From assembly GCA_031551355.1 (NCBI GenBank), contig JAVBNT010000002.1:81460-145459 (forward strand): 64,000 nucleotides of DNA, given 5' to 3'. The DNA comes from JAVBNT01 sp031551355. GTDB taxonomy: Bacteria; Vulcanimicrobiota; CADAWZ01. Position numbers and translations under genes: made by a program. Shown here piece by piece: positions 53,958 through 63,066 of the stretch (positions are counted from its first letter, which is position 1; each line of letters opens with the position of its first letter). Under the pieces are notes generated by a model. It ran no database searches, had not been told where the DNA came from, and saw only the letters and a program-made list of their open reading frames with translations.

Positions 53958-55001
53958 TTAATTTCTGAACTTTCTTGTTTCGGAAACGCAGGGCCACCAG
54001 TCCCATGCAGTATTGACAGAACCGTCAGCTTTTTTGTAAGCACTTACATAGTTGCTGTGGTTTGTTGAGACAGCAGTTATCTGATAGTCGTCCAGGCTGC
54101 TGAGCTCATTGCTCTGGCATACGCCGTCACTGTTGATGTCTCTCCAAATGGCCAGTCCTTCAAGTTCGCCGCCTTCTACCCAGCCGTTTTTATCCTTATC
54201 ACACACGAGGGAAAGTTTTTCATAACCGTCTTTGTAGCCGCCTGCTGTTCCGAAAAGCTGGAGTGCGGATTCCACTTTACCGTTTTCAGGCATTACAAGC
54301 AGACCGTCATTAGCATTGCCGACCATCCATTCAGTATAATCTTCCTGACCGTCTCCGGTGATATCAAAGAATTTTGCATACTGGCCAAAGAATTTAGGAG
54401 CATGTTTTGTCCAAACTCCGAAAGCGGTGTCAATGGCTCTGTTTGAATCAAGGTCAAGAACTATCGGAGATACATCATAACCTTTCCAGATTATCTCATA
54501 AGTGGTATTTTTGACTGTCACATAAGGTTGGGACTCAGTTACGGCTTTCAATTCACCGTCAACGTAGGAGTAAGACGTTTTTGTATCAACCCACTGATCT
54601 ATTATCTCGGAAGTATTCTGGAATGGGCTGGGGTTATTCTTAAGCCACTGCTCAAGAGCAGCCATACTTCCCAAGCCTGCAGCCGAGTATCCGACGTAAG
54701 TTTTACCGGTAAGGTCAATAAAATACACTGTGCCGCTTGCCAGGCCGGTTACGGTTTTCAGCCATGCAATTTCATCCTTGCTCATAGGAGCTGACGAAAT
54801 AGAGTTGTCCCAGTCATTGCTGTAAGCATTTCCAAGAGCCGCTTTGGCATATTCAACAATAACTCTGTGTTGATCATTGATAGATGTTACCTTAGCGTCT
54901 TTTACAACATTCGACGAAGTTGTTTTCACCGCGGTGCCGGCAAAAGCACTGCCGCATAGAAGTATGGATAATGCCACTCCCCAGGTTAGTATTTTTTTCA
55001 T
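53958..55001 (-). CDS. Secreted protein with EF-hand/dockerin-like calcium sites
   Basis: 347-residue exported protein. Signal peptide at residues 1-21 (ILTWGVALSILLCGSAFAG). C-terminal half has three Asp-rich loops fitting calcium-binding dockerin/EF-hand patterns: FFDITGDGQEDYTEWM, CDKDKNGWVEGGELEGL and WRDINSDGVCQSNELSSL. The N-terminal half is unfamiliar. Upstream (55098-55105) lies an AATGTTAA sequence also found in the RTX intergenic region, a possible shared regulatory site. It could be an extracellular calcium-dependent structural protein. Confidence 0.75.
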   Translation of the reverse strand: MKKILTWGVALSILLCGSAFAGTAVKTTSSNVVKDAKVTSINDQHRVIVEYAKAALGNAYSNDWDNSISSAPMSKDEIAWLKTVTGLASGTVYFIDLTGKTYVGYSAAGLGSMAALEQWLKNNPSPFQNTSEIIDQWVDTKTSYSYVDGELKAVTESQPYVTVKNTTYEIIWKGYDVSPIVLDLDSNRAIDTAFGVWTKHAPKFFGQYAKFFDITGDGQEDYTEWMVGNANDGLLVMPENGKVESALQLFGTAGGYKDGYEKLSLVCDKDKNGWVEGGELEGLAIWRDINSDGVCQSNELSSLDDYQITAVSTNHSNYVSAYKKADGSVNTAWDWWPCVSETRKFRN

Positions 55002-55246
55002 TATAAAACCCCTCCTTAGAAAATAAAATATTGTGTTTACCCCTGGTTTTCATCCTGACTTGATTATATCATCAATGATAAAGGAATTTATTTACAAAAT
55101 GTTAATAAATTATATATAAATTGTTACAAGATTATTACATTATTGTCTTTATTTAGGAGGGTATTTCCGAGGCTTATATCCAAACAGTTATTAGCTTTAC
55201 AAAGCCTATAATTTTACAAAGAAGAAACAAACGCCGTAATTAAAAC

Positions 55247-55723
55247 CTACTTGGCAACTTCAAATCCGGTAAACACCAGTTCCGTACAGGCTTTCTCATT
55301 ATTTCTGTAAAAAACAATCGTCGAAGCCGATTTAAGTCCTTTTCCCGGATATACAGTCATGGAAGGATTATCGGAAACTATAATTTTACGGCTGCCCTCA
55401 ACACTGATATCTTTGATAAACAGCGGTCTGCGTTTATAAAACTCCACTATTTCATCAACAGTATTTTTTGACTCAAAGTCAGCGCGGCTGATATAGCCGG
55501 TTCTGCCGTCGGGAATAGTGGAAACACATCTATAGGCAGAGATTTGTATTGACGAGGGATAGAAAGGCAGGGAAAAATCCTTCTGACCGGCTTTATGAGA
55601 AATAACCGGAGAAGAAACCTTCAAATTAGGCTCATCAATTGTAACTTTTCCCGGAGCGTCGACAACGGCATGCTCATTACATCCGGTTAGCAACAGAAGC
55701 AGAATGAGAATAATTTTTTTCAT
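55247..55723 (-). CDS. Lipoprotein of unknown function
   Basis: 158-residue protein with a leader IILILLLLLTGC giving a clear lipobox. The mature part contains FYPSSIQISAYRCVSTIPDG and a YKRRPLFIKDISVEGSRKII segment; no family recognised. ATG 55723 is 3 bases beyond the stop of the nucleoside transporter gene, implying translational coupling without its own ribosome site. The 245-base gap to the EF-hand gene (55002-55246) is AT-rich and shows no further gene. Confidence 0.6.
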   Translation of the reverse strand: MKKIILILLLLLTGCNEHAVVDAPGKVTIDEPNLKVSSPVISHKAGQKDFSLPFYPSSIQISAYRCVSTIPDGRTGYISRADFESKNTVDEIVEFYKRRPLFIKDISVEGSRKIIVSDNPSMTVYPGKGLKSASTIVFYRNNEKACTELVFTGFEVAK

Positions 55724-55725
55724 AA

Positions 55726-56988
55726 TCAGGGGGTCATAATACCGGCGATAGCCGCTGTCTGATAACAGGCAAGAAGCCCGGCGATCAAAGCATAGACACC
55801 AAGTCTGGCAACATCCTGCTTTCTTGAAGGGGCAAGGCTTCCGATACCTGCAATCTGAATGGCAATTGAAGATAAATTTGCAAAACCGCAAATGGCATAA
55901 ATCAAAATTATTGACGTTCTGGGAGAAAGTGCTTTTGAGGCATCCCCCATCATTACCGATAAGTCACTGTAGGCGACAAACTCGTTAAGAACAATATGCT
56001 TTGCCAGAATATTTCCGGCAAATGTGCAGTCCTGCGCCGGGATGCCCAAGATCCAGGCTACCGGGTAAAATAATGTGCCGAATACAGTTTCAAAATTCAG
56101 AACAATCGAGGTGTTGAATAAATAATTGATCACTCCGCCGAGAACGCCCAAACCACCGTTTAAAAGAGCAATAAGAGCGACAAAGGCAATCAGCATTCCT
56201 CCGACATTAATAGCCAGGTGCAAACCGGTAAAAGCACCGTTTGCCGCGGCGTCGATAACATTGGCGTCGGACTTCTCGACCTCAACTTTAACAGTTCCCA
56301 TTGTCTCCGGAGACTCCGTTTCCGGCATAATGATCTTGGCCATCATCAGCGAGGCCGGGCAGGACATTAAACAGGCAGCTAGCAGATGACCGGCCGATGT
56401 GGGTAAATGCTGCGAGAGCATTCCCGCATAAGCGGCAAAAACACCGGCCGAAATAGTCGCAAAACCGGCCGTCATAACGGCCATCAACTCGGATTTTGTA
56501 AGTTTTTCCAGATAAGGCTTAATCATCAGCGGAGCCTCTGTCTGTCCCATAAACACGTTCGCCGAAGCGCACAACGTCTCCGCGCCGCTGGTCCCCATAA
56601 GCTTGACAAATATCTTCGCCATAAACTGGACTATTTTCTGCATTATTCCGTAATAATATAAAATCTGCATCAAAGCCGATAAAAATATGATCGTCGGCAA
56701 TATCTGAAAAGCAAAAATAAAACCGAAACTCTGTTTATCGGTAACAAGTTTGCCGAAAACAAAAGCCGCTCCTTCAGATGAAAAATTGAGAACGGAAGCG
56801 ACAAAAGTATTTATCCACAGAAAAAATGCCTTGCCGGGCTCGGTGCATAAAACTATCAACGCAAAAACAACCTGAAAAAGCATTGAGAAAGCAACCATTT
56901 TCCAGGAAACTTTTTTCTTGTTGGTAGAGAGCGCAAATGCAATTAATATTGTCAAAATAAGTCCGATAAAACTGATAAAGCGCTCCAT
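55726..56988 (-). CDS. nupC: Concentrative nucleoside transporter, NupC type
   Basis: 420-residue CNT-family nucleoside symporter. Characteristic segments are FQILPTIIFLSALMQILYYYG, the family signature SANVFMGQTEAPLMIKPYL, GFATISAGVFAAYAGM and the C-terminal GFANLSSIAIQIAGIGSLAP. Length fits NupC. It would deliver nucleosides to salvage enzymes such as Tdk in this window. ATG follows a GGAGG site (minus strand). A lipoprotein gene follows directly. Confidence 0.92.
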   Translation of the reverse strand: MERFISFIGLILTILIAFALSTNKKKVSWKMVAFSMLFQVVFALIVLCTEPGKAFFLWINTFVASVLNFSSEGAAFVFGKLVTDKQSFGFIFAFQILPTIIFLSALMQILYYYGIMQKIVQFMAKIFVKLMGTSGAETLCASANVFMGQTEAPLMIKPYLEKLTKSELMAVMTAGFATISAGVFAAYAGMLSQHLPTSAGHLLAACLMSCPASLMMAKIIMPETESPETMGTVKVEVEKSDANVIDAAANGAFTGLHLAINVGGMLIAFVALIALLNGGLGVLGGVINYLFNTSIVLNFETVFGTLFYPVAWILGIPAQDCTFAGNILAKHIVLNEFVAYSDLSVMMGDASKALSPRTSIILIYAICGFANLSSIAIQIAGIGSLAPSRKQDVARLGVYALIAGLLACYQTAAIAGIMTP

Positions 56989-57213
56989 AAAACCTCCAAA
57001 AAATAAATTATATTGAAAAAATACAAATTAATTGCGGCTCACTACAGCCCGTCTAAAAGCATATAAATTAATTAGAGTTAAAGAAATGATTTCCTGCCGC
57101 AAAGCATTAAGCAGAAGCAAATTTGCAATAAAAAACAGCTTCCGATGATTTTTTATTTCGTCATTGAAAGCCGTCAATATAAAATTTTATTTTATAAGCC
57201 TTTTATTGAAGAA

Positions 57214-57768
57214 TCAAATCCTTGCCTCCTGAACATAAATTCTGCCGGAAACACAGTCCCGCCTGACGACAACATTATGCAGCAAAAGCATTTTTATAAA
57301 ATCGGGGTTTCGTGCAAAGGCCGCATTTTTAAGATTGTAAAAGCCGCGTTCTTTTTCGAGAAATTCAGCCTTAACATCTTCCCAGGGAGTTTTTGCATAT
57401 TTAATATAAGAATCTCCGGCCTTTGCGCCTTTCATTGCCGAATAAATTTTATCGGAAACTCCAAAGGTCTTATTATAATTTTTCACCATATAATCGGTAT
57501 ATTCTTTTAATGAAGGAACCAGTTTTAAAGAGTCTTTGCACATAAAAGCCCAATCAGTATTTTCACATACAATATCCATAGTCTCTTTGGTTGCAGTATT
57601 TTGCAGCTTTATAAGCACAAATGCTCCGCTGGTTGAAAATTCGTCAAATCTGCGTTTTAAAATACTTTCGTCCATTTTTCCCGCTCCGATTTTATTATTT
57701 GCGGCAAACGAAGGCATGCCGGCAAGAATAAGTAATAAACATAAAAATAATATTTTTTTTATATTCAT
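57214..57768 (-). CDS. Secreted Cys-pair partner of RTX-M91 protein 1
   Basis: 184-residue exported protein of an unrecognised family. Signal peptide at residues 1-22 (ILFLCLLLILAGMPSFA). The mature domain begins DESILKRRFDEFSTSGAFVL and has the family pattern DIVCENTDWAFMCKDSLKL (Cys-x8-Cys before LKL), YTDYMVKNYNKTFGVSDKIY, and KAEFLEKERGFYNLK. Similar domains occur in the proteins at 62104 and 63067. ATG 57768 lies 10 bases after the RTX-M91 stop at 57779, so the pair is cotranscribed. I infer a cognate partner or inhibitor of the protease. Confidence 0.75.
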   Translation of the reverse strand: MNIKKILFLCLLLILAGMPSFAANNKIGAGKMDESILKRRFDEFSTSGAFVLIKLQNTATKETMDIVCENTDWAFMCKDSLKLVPSLKEYTDYMVKNYNKTFGVSDKIYSAMKGAKAGDSYIKYAKTPWEDVKAEFLEKERGFYNLKNAAFARNPDFIKMLLLHNVVVRRDCVSGRIYVQEARI

Positions 57769-57778
57769 AAAATAATAT

Positions 57779-59470
57779 CTACTTTCCTCCGAGCAATCCT
57801 CCCAATATCCCTCCAACTGCCGGCATCGGCGGGTCTTGATGATACCTGTAACGTTTATCCAAACCTAAACTTTCTCTCAAACCGTTTTCCGTCAGTTCAT
57901 AAGGATTATCAAATTTAGGTTGAGCCTCAACACCCCAGGAAATAGGCAGACCTACGGCCTGAAGCTCAGCTCCCTTTTCTGTAAATACACTCCCGTCTCT
58001 TGTATCTTTTGAGTAAGTAGGGGGAGCCCCCGTGGGCACCATCATCGGGCCAAAACCAGGCATAAAAATGGGGTTGCCATCCTCATCAACGGCTAACTTC
58101 TGAGTAGGAGGATACATGGTACCGGTGGCGTTATTATAAGCGTGGGACATCTCATGGAACAATACGCCTAAAGGCGGATAATCATCTTTAGATGTCGCAA
58201 GCTGGTATTTATCGCTTTCGGAAGATTTATAGCTAAACGAAGGATTATACTCTATTGTTGTCCCCGTTCCTTCACCAGATTTATTATTAATAAAATCATA
58301 ATACCCCTTTTCAGGATCATCAGGTGTGGCACTGCCATTGAGCTCATCATTAGGCATAGGATTTATTCTAACGGATTTTCCGGTTTTTTCCAATTCTTCA
58401 AGCATTTTTTGCCCGTTAGGCAATGCCCGCAATGTTTCAAAATCAGATTGTACTCTTGCCTTAAACGTCTCGTCGCCTCCGATTTGCAGATTTTTAGGAA
58501 GCTCTGAAGATTTAGAACTGTTTACATAGGTTTTCTCTCCGGCTTCAACTCCTCCGATAGTCATATCGTCTATAAAAGCATCTTTACCGTCTCCGCCAAT
58601 CAGTTTATCGGTTCCTTTACCGCCGGCAAGAATATCGTTATCAGCGCCGCCGTCAATAACATCATCGCCGTCCCCACCGTCAAGATAGTCCTTTCCGGCA
58701 CCGCCGGTTAACTTGTCGCTGCCGCCAAGACCGTAGAGAACATCGTTACCGTCTCCTCCGTCCAGAATGTCGGCACCACTGCCGCCCTGAAGATAATCGT
58801 TACCCTCTCCGCCCAAAACTTTTAAACCATGTTTTACGGAAGCGTCAGCAATAAAAGTATCATCACCCTTGCCTAAATCAAAAAGTAACCTTTCCGCATC
58901 TGCTTTTGAGTATTTGGTTTCTTTTCCGTTCAAATTAACGGTTAAACTTCCGTCTTCCCCCTGACTTACTCTAACATTATCATTACCATCAGTACCTTTT
59001 ACCCTGATTTGATTTTTCAGCTTATCCTCGAGCTTCTCGCCGATATCCATTAGCCCGTCTTTTGCTTTTTCACTTAAATCTTTCAAGCCGTCTGCCGCCT
59101 TATCAAAAAGCGTTTTTTCTTTATTATCTTCCGTTTTTTTGTCTTCGGAACCAGTCATTTTCAATTCATTATTTTTATTCGATGACTCCGATTCTTCTTC
59201 ACCGCTTAAATAATTTTTAAGCGCCCCTAAATTCAGAGAACTTCCGCCGTCATCATCCTCATCGGAAAAATTTACATTATCGTTTTCCAGGCTTTCATCT
59301 GCGGACGAAGGATCAAAATTTGCCTGTATTGCGGCATTGTTTACTCCGGCGGAAGAAAGTTTTTCCGCCGTTTTAGCAGAAGTGGAAGCAGTTTGATTTT
59401 TTTCACGGTCCTTTGCCTGATTTACCGATGTACCGACAATATTGCTTAAACCCAAGTTTATTGCACTCAT
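57779..59470 (-). CDS. RTX-repeat protein with C-terminal M91-like zinc peptidase domain (1)
   Basis: 563-residue protein without Sec signal. An acidic, Ser-rich N-terminus (1-120) is followed by IRVKGTDGNDNVRVSQGEDG and LLFDLGKGDDTFIADA, then canonical RTX nonapeptides at about residues 215-305 (GGEGNDYLQGGSGADILDGG and similar). The C-terminal region has HEMSHAYNNATGT near residue 438 and ELQAVGLP, with NPYELTENGLRESLGLDKR before the end, matching the M91 (NleD-like) effector protease pattern. ATG 59470 follows GGAGGAA. Calcium-folded secreted protease inferred; no type I secretion genes are in the window. Confidence 0.8.
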   Translation of the reverse strand: MSAINLGLSNIVGTSVNQAKDREKNQTASTSAKTAEKLSSAGVNNAAIQANFDPSSADESLENDNVNFSDEDDDGGSSLNLGALKNYLSGEEESESSNKNNELKMTGSEDKKTEDNKEKTLFDKAADGLKDLSEKAKDGLMDIGEKLEDKLKNQIRVKGTDGNDNVRVSQGEDGSLTVNLNGKETKYSKADAERLLFDLGKGDDTFIADASVKHGLKVLGGEGNDYLQGGSGADILDGGDGNDVLYGLGGSDKLTGGAGKDYLDGGDGDDVIDGGADNDILAGGKGTDKLIGGDGKDAFIDDMTIGGVEAGEKTYVNSSKSSELPKNLQIGGDETFKARVQSDFETLRALPNGQKMLEELEKTGKSVRINPMPNDELNGSATPDDPEKGYYDFINNKSGEGTGTTIEYNPSFSYKSSESDKYQLATSKDDYPPLGVLFHEMSHAYNNATGTMYPPTQKLAVDEDGNPIFMPGFGPMMVPTGAPPTYSKDTRDGSVFTEKGAELQAVGLPISWGVEAQPKFDNPYELTENGLRESLGLDKRYRYHQDPPMPAVGGILGGLLGGK

Positions 59471-59522
59471 AAATTCCTCCGGCAAAAAAATTAAATTACA
59501 CAATACTTCACTATTATCAATA

Positions 59523-59728
59523 GTAACATTTTTAATATATGGAATAAACGTAAATAATGTTACAAATATTAATTTTTACATACTGATTGTAAATATTTAA
59601 TCGGCCGATGAATTACCTGCCGTAACATGACGATATTTTCCTGCATTTTCTGTCTGAACCGGTTTTGAGAGAAACAATTTAACAATCTTTTTAACAATAT
59701 AAACTTCAATGTTAATATAGTTAACATT
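59523..59728. promoter_or_regulatory. Shared control region with repeated AATGTTA half-sites
   Basis: The 340-base AT-rich gap between the divergent RTX genes holds two inverted pairs of one half-site: GTAACATT (59523-59530) with AATGTTAC (59556-59563), and AATGTTAA (59708-59715) with TTAACATT (59721-59728, five-base spacer). One pair is near each gene. This suggests a regulator-binding arrangement serving both transcripts. A TATAAT-like box at about 59758-59763 may be the RTX2 -10 element. No gene is seen in the gap. Confidence 0.5.
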
Positions 59729-59810
59729 TTCTTTATCAACTATTGATTCTGTAATATTTTATAATTATTTTGAAAGTCCATAAAAATAAAAACTCAGGAG
59801 GGGTCATTTT

Positions 59811-62072
59811 ATGAGTACAATAAACACAAGCACGAGCAGTGCCGCCAATACCGCATCTGCGTCGGCAAATAACCAAAACAATAAAACAAATGAGGGTTCT
59901 TCCTCTTCAAAAACAGCTGCAGCAAAAAACTCTGATTCAAAATCACCCTCCTCGGCAAACGAAACATTTAAAACAGACAATGTCAATATTTCCGGAGATG
60001 AAGATGACAATGAAAGCGGTAGTTCATTAAATTTAAATGCATTCAAAGATAACTTTACAGAAAACAATGAAAAATCACAGAAATCAGGCAATGAGCAAAA
60101 AGCTTCCGACAATCAAAACAACATAAAAAAAGGAGAAGGAAACGATAAAATAAGCGGTTCCGAAGATAAAAATAAAATCAGTGAAAGCAGCACCGGCGAA
60201 AAAGCGGAAATCGGCAAAATCGGCGAGGAAGTAAAAGAAAAGCTTGAGCCGATAGTCCTTAAGGGAACCGGCAAAGACGACAACGTAAAAGTAAGCCAGA
60301 CCGAGGACGGCAACCTCATCGTTAATATAAACGGTGAGGATAAAACATATACCCAGGAAGAAGCCGAAAGATTGATTATTGATCTGGGAAAGGGCAACAA
60401 CAACTTATCAGCGGATGAAAGCGTAACCTACGGTTTAAACATCAAAGCCGGCGACGGAAATAACAATATTCAAACAGGCAAAGGCAATGATAAGATTACT
60501 TTGGGCAATGGCAACAATAATATTTCCGCCGGGGATGGTTCCAATGATATAACTGCGGGAAACGGCAATAACAACGTATCAACCGAATTTAAAAAATCAA
60601 CGTCCGGCGGAAGCGGAGGTCTTGCCGGAGGGCTGTTAAGCGGCTTTTTCGGAACACCTCAGGAGACCAACAACATAAAATTAGGAAATGGAAATAATAT
60701 TGTTAACGGCGGGGACAACATAGATAATATCTCGGCAGGAAACGGCAACAACAATTTATCCGGAGGCAAAGGCAATGACAATATCACCGCAGGAAACGGC
60801 AATAACACAATAGACGGCGGAGACGGGAACGATATCATAACTGCCGGCAACGGGAATAACACGATTAACGGCGGCAAAGACAACGATACCATCACTGCAG
60901 GTAACGGAAACAATAAAATAAAAGGCGGAGACGGAAACGACACAATCACTGCCGGCAAAGGCAAAAACGAAATATACGGCGAAGGCGGAGATGATACCAT
61001 CACTGCAGGCGGAAAATTGAGCTGGATCGACAAACTGCTTGGCAAAAGCAGTGACAATATTATTGACGGCGGAGACGGGAATGACATTATCGTTGCTAAA
61101 GGAAACGGCAACAATATTCTGTCAGGCGGCAAAGGCAATGATTATATCCAGGGAGGATTGGGTAACGATATTCTCAGCGGAGGAGACGGAGATGATGTTA
61201 TATACGGTCTTGACGGCAATGATATTATTGATGGCGGAGACGGAAAAGATTATATTGACGGAGGCAAAGGCAACGACATTATCAGCGGCGGCGCAGGGAA
61301 TGACATTTTAGTCGGAGGCAAGGGCAATGATATTATCAGCGGAGGAGACGGAGATGATACCCTTATTGACGACAAGCCTATTATGGGAGCTGAAACCGGA
61401 GATAAAACCTATATAAGCAACCCCAACACTGCCATTCCGGCAAATATAAAAATAAACGGGGATGAAGAATTCAAAGCAAGAGTGGAGTCCGATTTGGAAG
61501 CCTTAAGGGCTCTTCCTTCCGGTCAAAAAATGCTCGAAGAACTTGAAAAAACAGGAAAAGCAATAAAAATTGAAGCTTTACCTTTAAATGAAAAAAATGG
61601 ATACGCCGCTCCTGATGACTGGAGTAAATGCAATCTAAAATCTGATGGAACAAAAAATGACGGCAGTGATGTTACCATTAGGTATAATCCTTCATTTGTT
61701 AATGCCGGCAATACTTCCAAAGACGCGGCGCCGCCTATGGTTGTATTGTTCCATGAGATGTCTCATGCATACAATGAAGCGACAGGAACAATGATTCCTT
61801 ATGATTGGAAAACAGAAGCAAAAGACAGTAACGGCAATAATTATTTTGAGGATGGCAGAGAACATCAGGCCGTAGGGCTGCCTATCAATAACGATTTAAC
61901 CGAAATTGCCGCAAAAGGTTTCGACGGACATACTCTAAACAGTGAACGCTACAATCCGACAAATCCCAACATTATAAACACCGATGGTTCAATTAATCTA
62001 AATAATGAAGGGTTGTCTGAAAATGATATGAGAAAAGATTTGGGACTTGAGCCAAGAAACAGTTATCGGTAA
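59811..62072 (+). CDS. RTX-repeat protein with C-terminal M91-like zinc peptidase domain (2)
   Basis: 753-residue relative of the divergent RTX protein. N-terminus 1-130 is acidic and Asn/Ser-rich without Sec signal. Residues about 150-205 align with the other protein (LKGTGKDDNVKVSQTEDG; LIIDLGKGNNNLSADE). Residues about 210-520 are repeats in two styles: Asn-rich units such as ITAGNGNNTINGGDGNDI, and canonical GGxGNDxL/I units toward the end. The C-terminus has FHEMSHAYNEATGT near residue 648, EHQAVGLPI and LSENDMRKDLGLEPR, the M91-like pattern. AGGAGGGG precedes ATG. It is followed by two members of the Cys-pair family. Confidence 0.8.
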   Translation: MSTINTSTSSAANTASASANNQNNKTNEGSSSSKTAAAKNSDSKSPSSANETFKTDNVNISGDEDDNESGSSLNLNAFKDNFTENNEKSQKSGNEQKASDNQNNIKKGEGNDKISGSEDKNKISESSTGEKAEIGKIGEEVKEKLEPIVLKGTGKDDNVKVSQTEDGNLIVNINGEDKTYTQEEAERLIIDLGKGNNNLSADESVTYGLNIKAGDGNNNIQTGKGNDKITLGNGNNNISAGDGSNDITAGNGNNNVSTEFKKSTSGGSGGLAGGLLSGFFGTPQETNNIKLGNGNNIVNGGDNIDNISAGNGNNNLSGGKGNDNITAGNGNNTIDGGDGNDIITAGNGNNTINGGKDNDTITAGNGNNKIKGGDGNDTITAGKGKNEIYGEGGDDTITAGGKLSWIDKLLGKSSDNIIDGGDGNDIIVAKGNGNNILSGGKGNDYIQGGLGNDILSGGDGDDVIYGLDGNDIIDGGDGKDYIDGGKGNDIISGGAGNDILVGGKGNDIISGGDGDDTLIDDKPIMGAETGDKTYISNPNTAIPANIKINGDEEFKARVESDLEALRALPSGQKMLEELEKTGKAIKIEALPLNEKNGYAAPDDWSKCNLKSDGTKNDGSDVTIRYNPSFVNAGNTSKDAAPPMVVLFHEMSHAYNEATGTMIPYDWKTEAKDSNGNNYFEDGREHQAVGLPINNDLTEIAAKGFDGHTLNSERYNPTNPNIINTDGSINLNNEGLSENDMRKDLGLEPRNSYR

Positions 62073-62103
62073 AAATACAGAAATCTATAACAGGGGATGC
62101 TTT

Positions 62104-63045
62104 ATGAAATTTAAAATTGTTATAATGATATTGGCGTTTATTTCGTTATTGTTTTCACCGGGGATTTCTGCTCCGTCAAATGATAAAAAAGTAAAAAAAA
62201 ATGTTCCGGGAGCCAATAATAAAGTGACAAATGACAATTTACTCCGAATGAAATTTGATGACTATTTTGATCAGACCCCGGCATTCATTCTGGTAAAACT
62301 CAAAAACATCGATACAAAGGAACATATGGATATAGTATGCACCAATAACGAATGGCGGTATTATTGCATAAACTATCTGAAACTGGCTAAAAATAAAACC
62401 GACTACATTGAATATATGGTAAAATATTATGATAAGATTTTTGAAACGCCTTCCAAACTTTACGGTCGTTTGATGGAATACAAAGCAGACGACACCTATA
62501 CTGCCAAATACAAAACAAAAGAAGCTCTCGAAAAAGCGATCAATTCCGGTGAATTAAAAGGTATAACCGCCGGAAATATTGCAAAAAACAAGGCTTTGTT
62601 AAAATTGTTGCTCAAATTTACTCCGATAATCAGGCAAAATTCTGATGGAACCGTATTTGAGGATGCCGTTCCTGCAGGGTATAAAAATAAACCAGGGCAA
62701 AATTCTATTCCTCAAATAACCGCAAAAACATTAAAGGAAAGATTCTCCGATTTCTCAACAAGCCCCGTTTTCGTGCTCATAAAAATAAAAAATGCCGCAA
62801 CAAAAGAAGAAACTGAAATAACCTGCGTAAATGAAACCTGGGCCAGAATATGTGTAGAGAAGCTAAAACTTGTAAACCATAAAGGTTATACCGATTATAT
62901 GGTCAAAAATTATAATAAAACTTTCGAGGTAGATCCGAAAACCTATGAAAGTCTAAAAGATTCAACAAACCCGGCACTGATAGAGCCTCTAAAACAGGAC
63001 AGAATAATAAGAATAAACTGCCTTGACGGAACAATAATGTATTAA
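62104..63045 (+). CDS. Secreted two-domain Cys-pair partner of RTX-M91 protein 2
   Basis: 313-residue exported protein (signal peptide residues 1-21, IVIMILAFISLLFSPGISA). Two copies of the family domain: one from about residue 45 (RMKFDDYFDQTPAFILVKLK, DIVCTNNEWRYYCINYLKL) and one from about residue 209 (LKERFSDFSTSPVFVLIKIK, EITCVNETWARICVEKLKL, YTDYMVKNYNKTFEVDPKTY). Both keep the Cys-x8-Cys-x3-LKL pattern. ATG 62104 follows AGGGGATG, 32 bases after the RTX2 stop; the in-frame extension to 62047 overlaps RTX2 and lacks a ribosome site. Partner or inhibitor of RTX-M91 protein 2 is inferred. Confidence 0.75.
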   Translation: MKFKIVIMILAFISLLFSPGISAPSNDKKVKKNVPGANNKVTNDNLLRMKFDDYFDQTPAFILVKLKNIDTKEHMDIVCTNNEWRYYCINYLKLAKNKTDYIEYMVKYYDKIFETPSKLYGRLMEYKADDTYTAKYKTKEALEKAINSGELKGITAGNIAKNKALLKLLLKFTPIIRQNSDGTVFEDAVPAGYKNKPGQNSIPQITAKTLKERFSDFSTSPVFVLIKIKNAATKEETEITCVNETWARICVEKLKLVNHKGYTDYMVKNYNKTFEVDPKTYESLKDSTNPALIEPLKQDRIIRINCLDGTIMY

Positions 63046-63066
63046 TAACAAAAACGGAGCTTAAAT

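Noticed and set aside
60659..61138. Long open frame antisense to the RTX repeats on the minus strand
   Set aside because: Its Pro/Ser/Leu/Phe-rich periodic composition is the mirror of the GGxGND repeats and it has no ribosome site; the plus-strand RTX frame explains the DNA.
60440..61370. Regular short DNA repeats suggesting a CRISPR array
   Set aside because: Repeats are in-frame 9-residue RTX units inside a continuous coding frame; there are no constant-length unique spacers.
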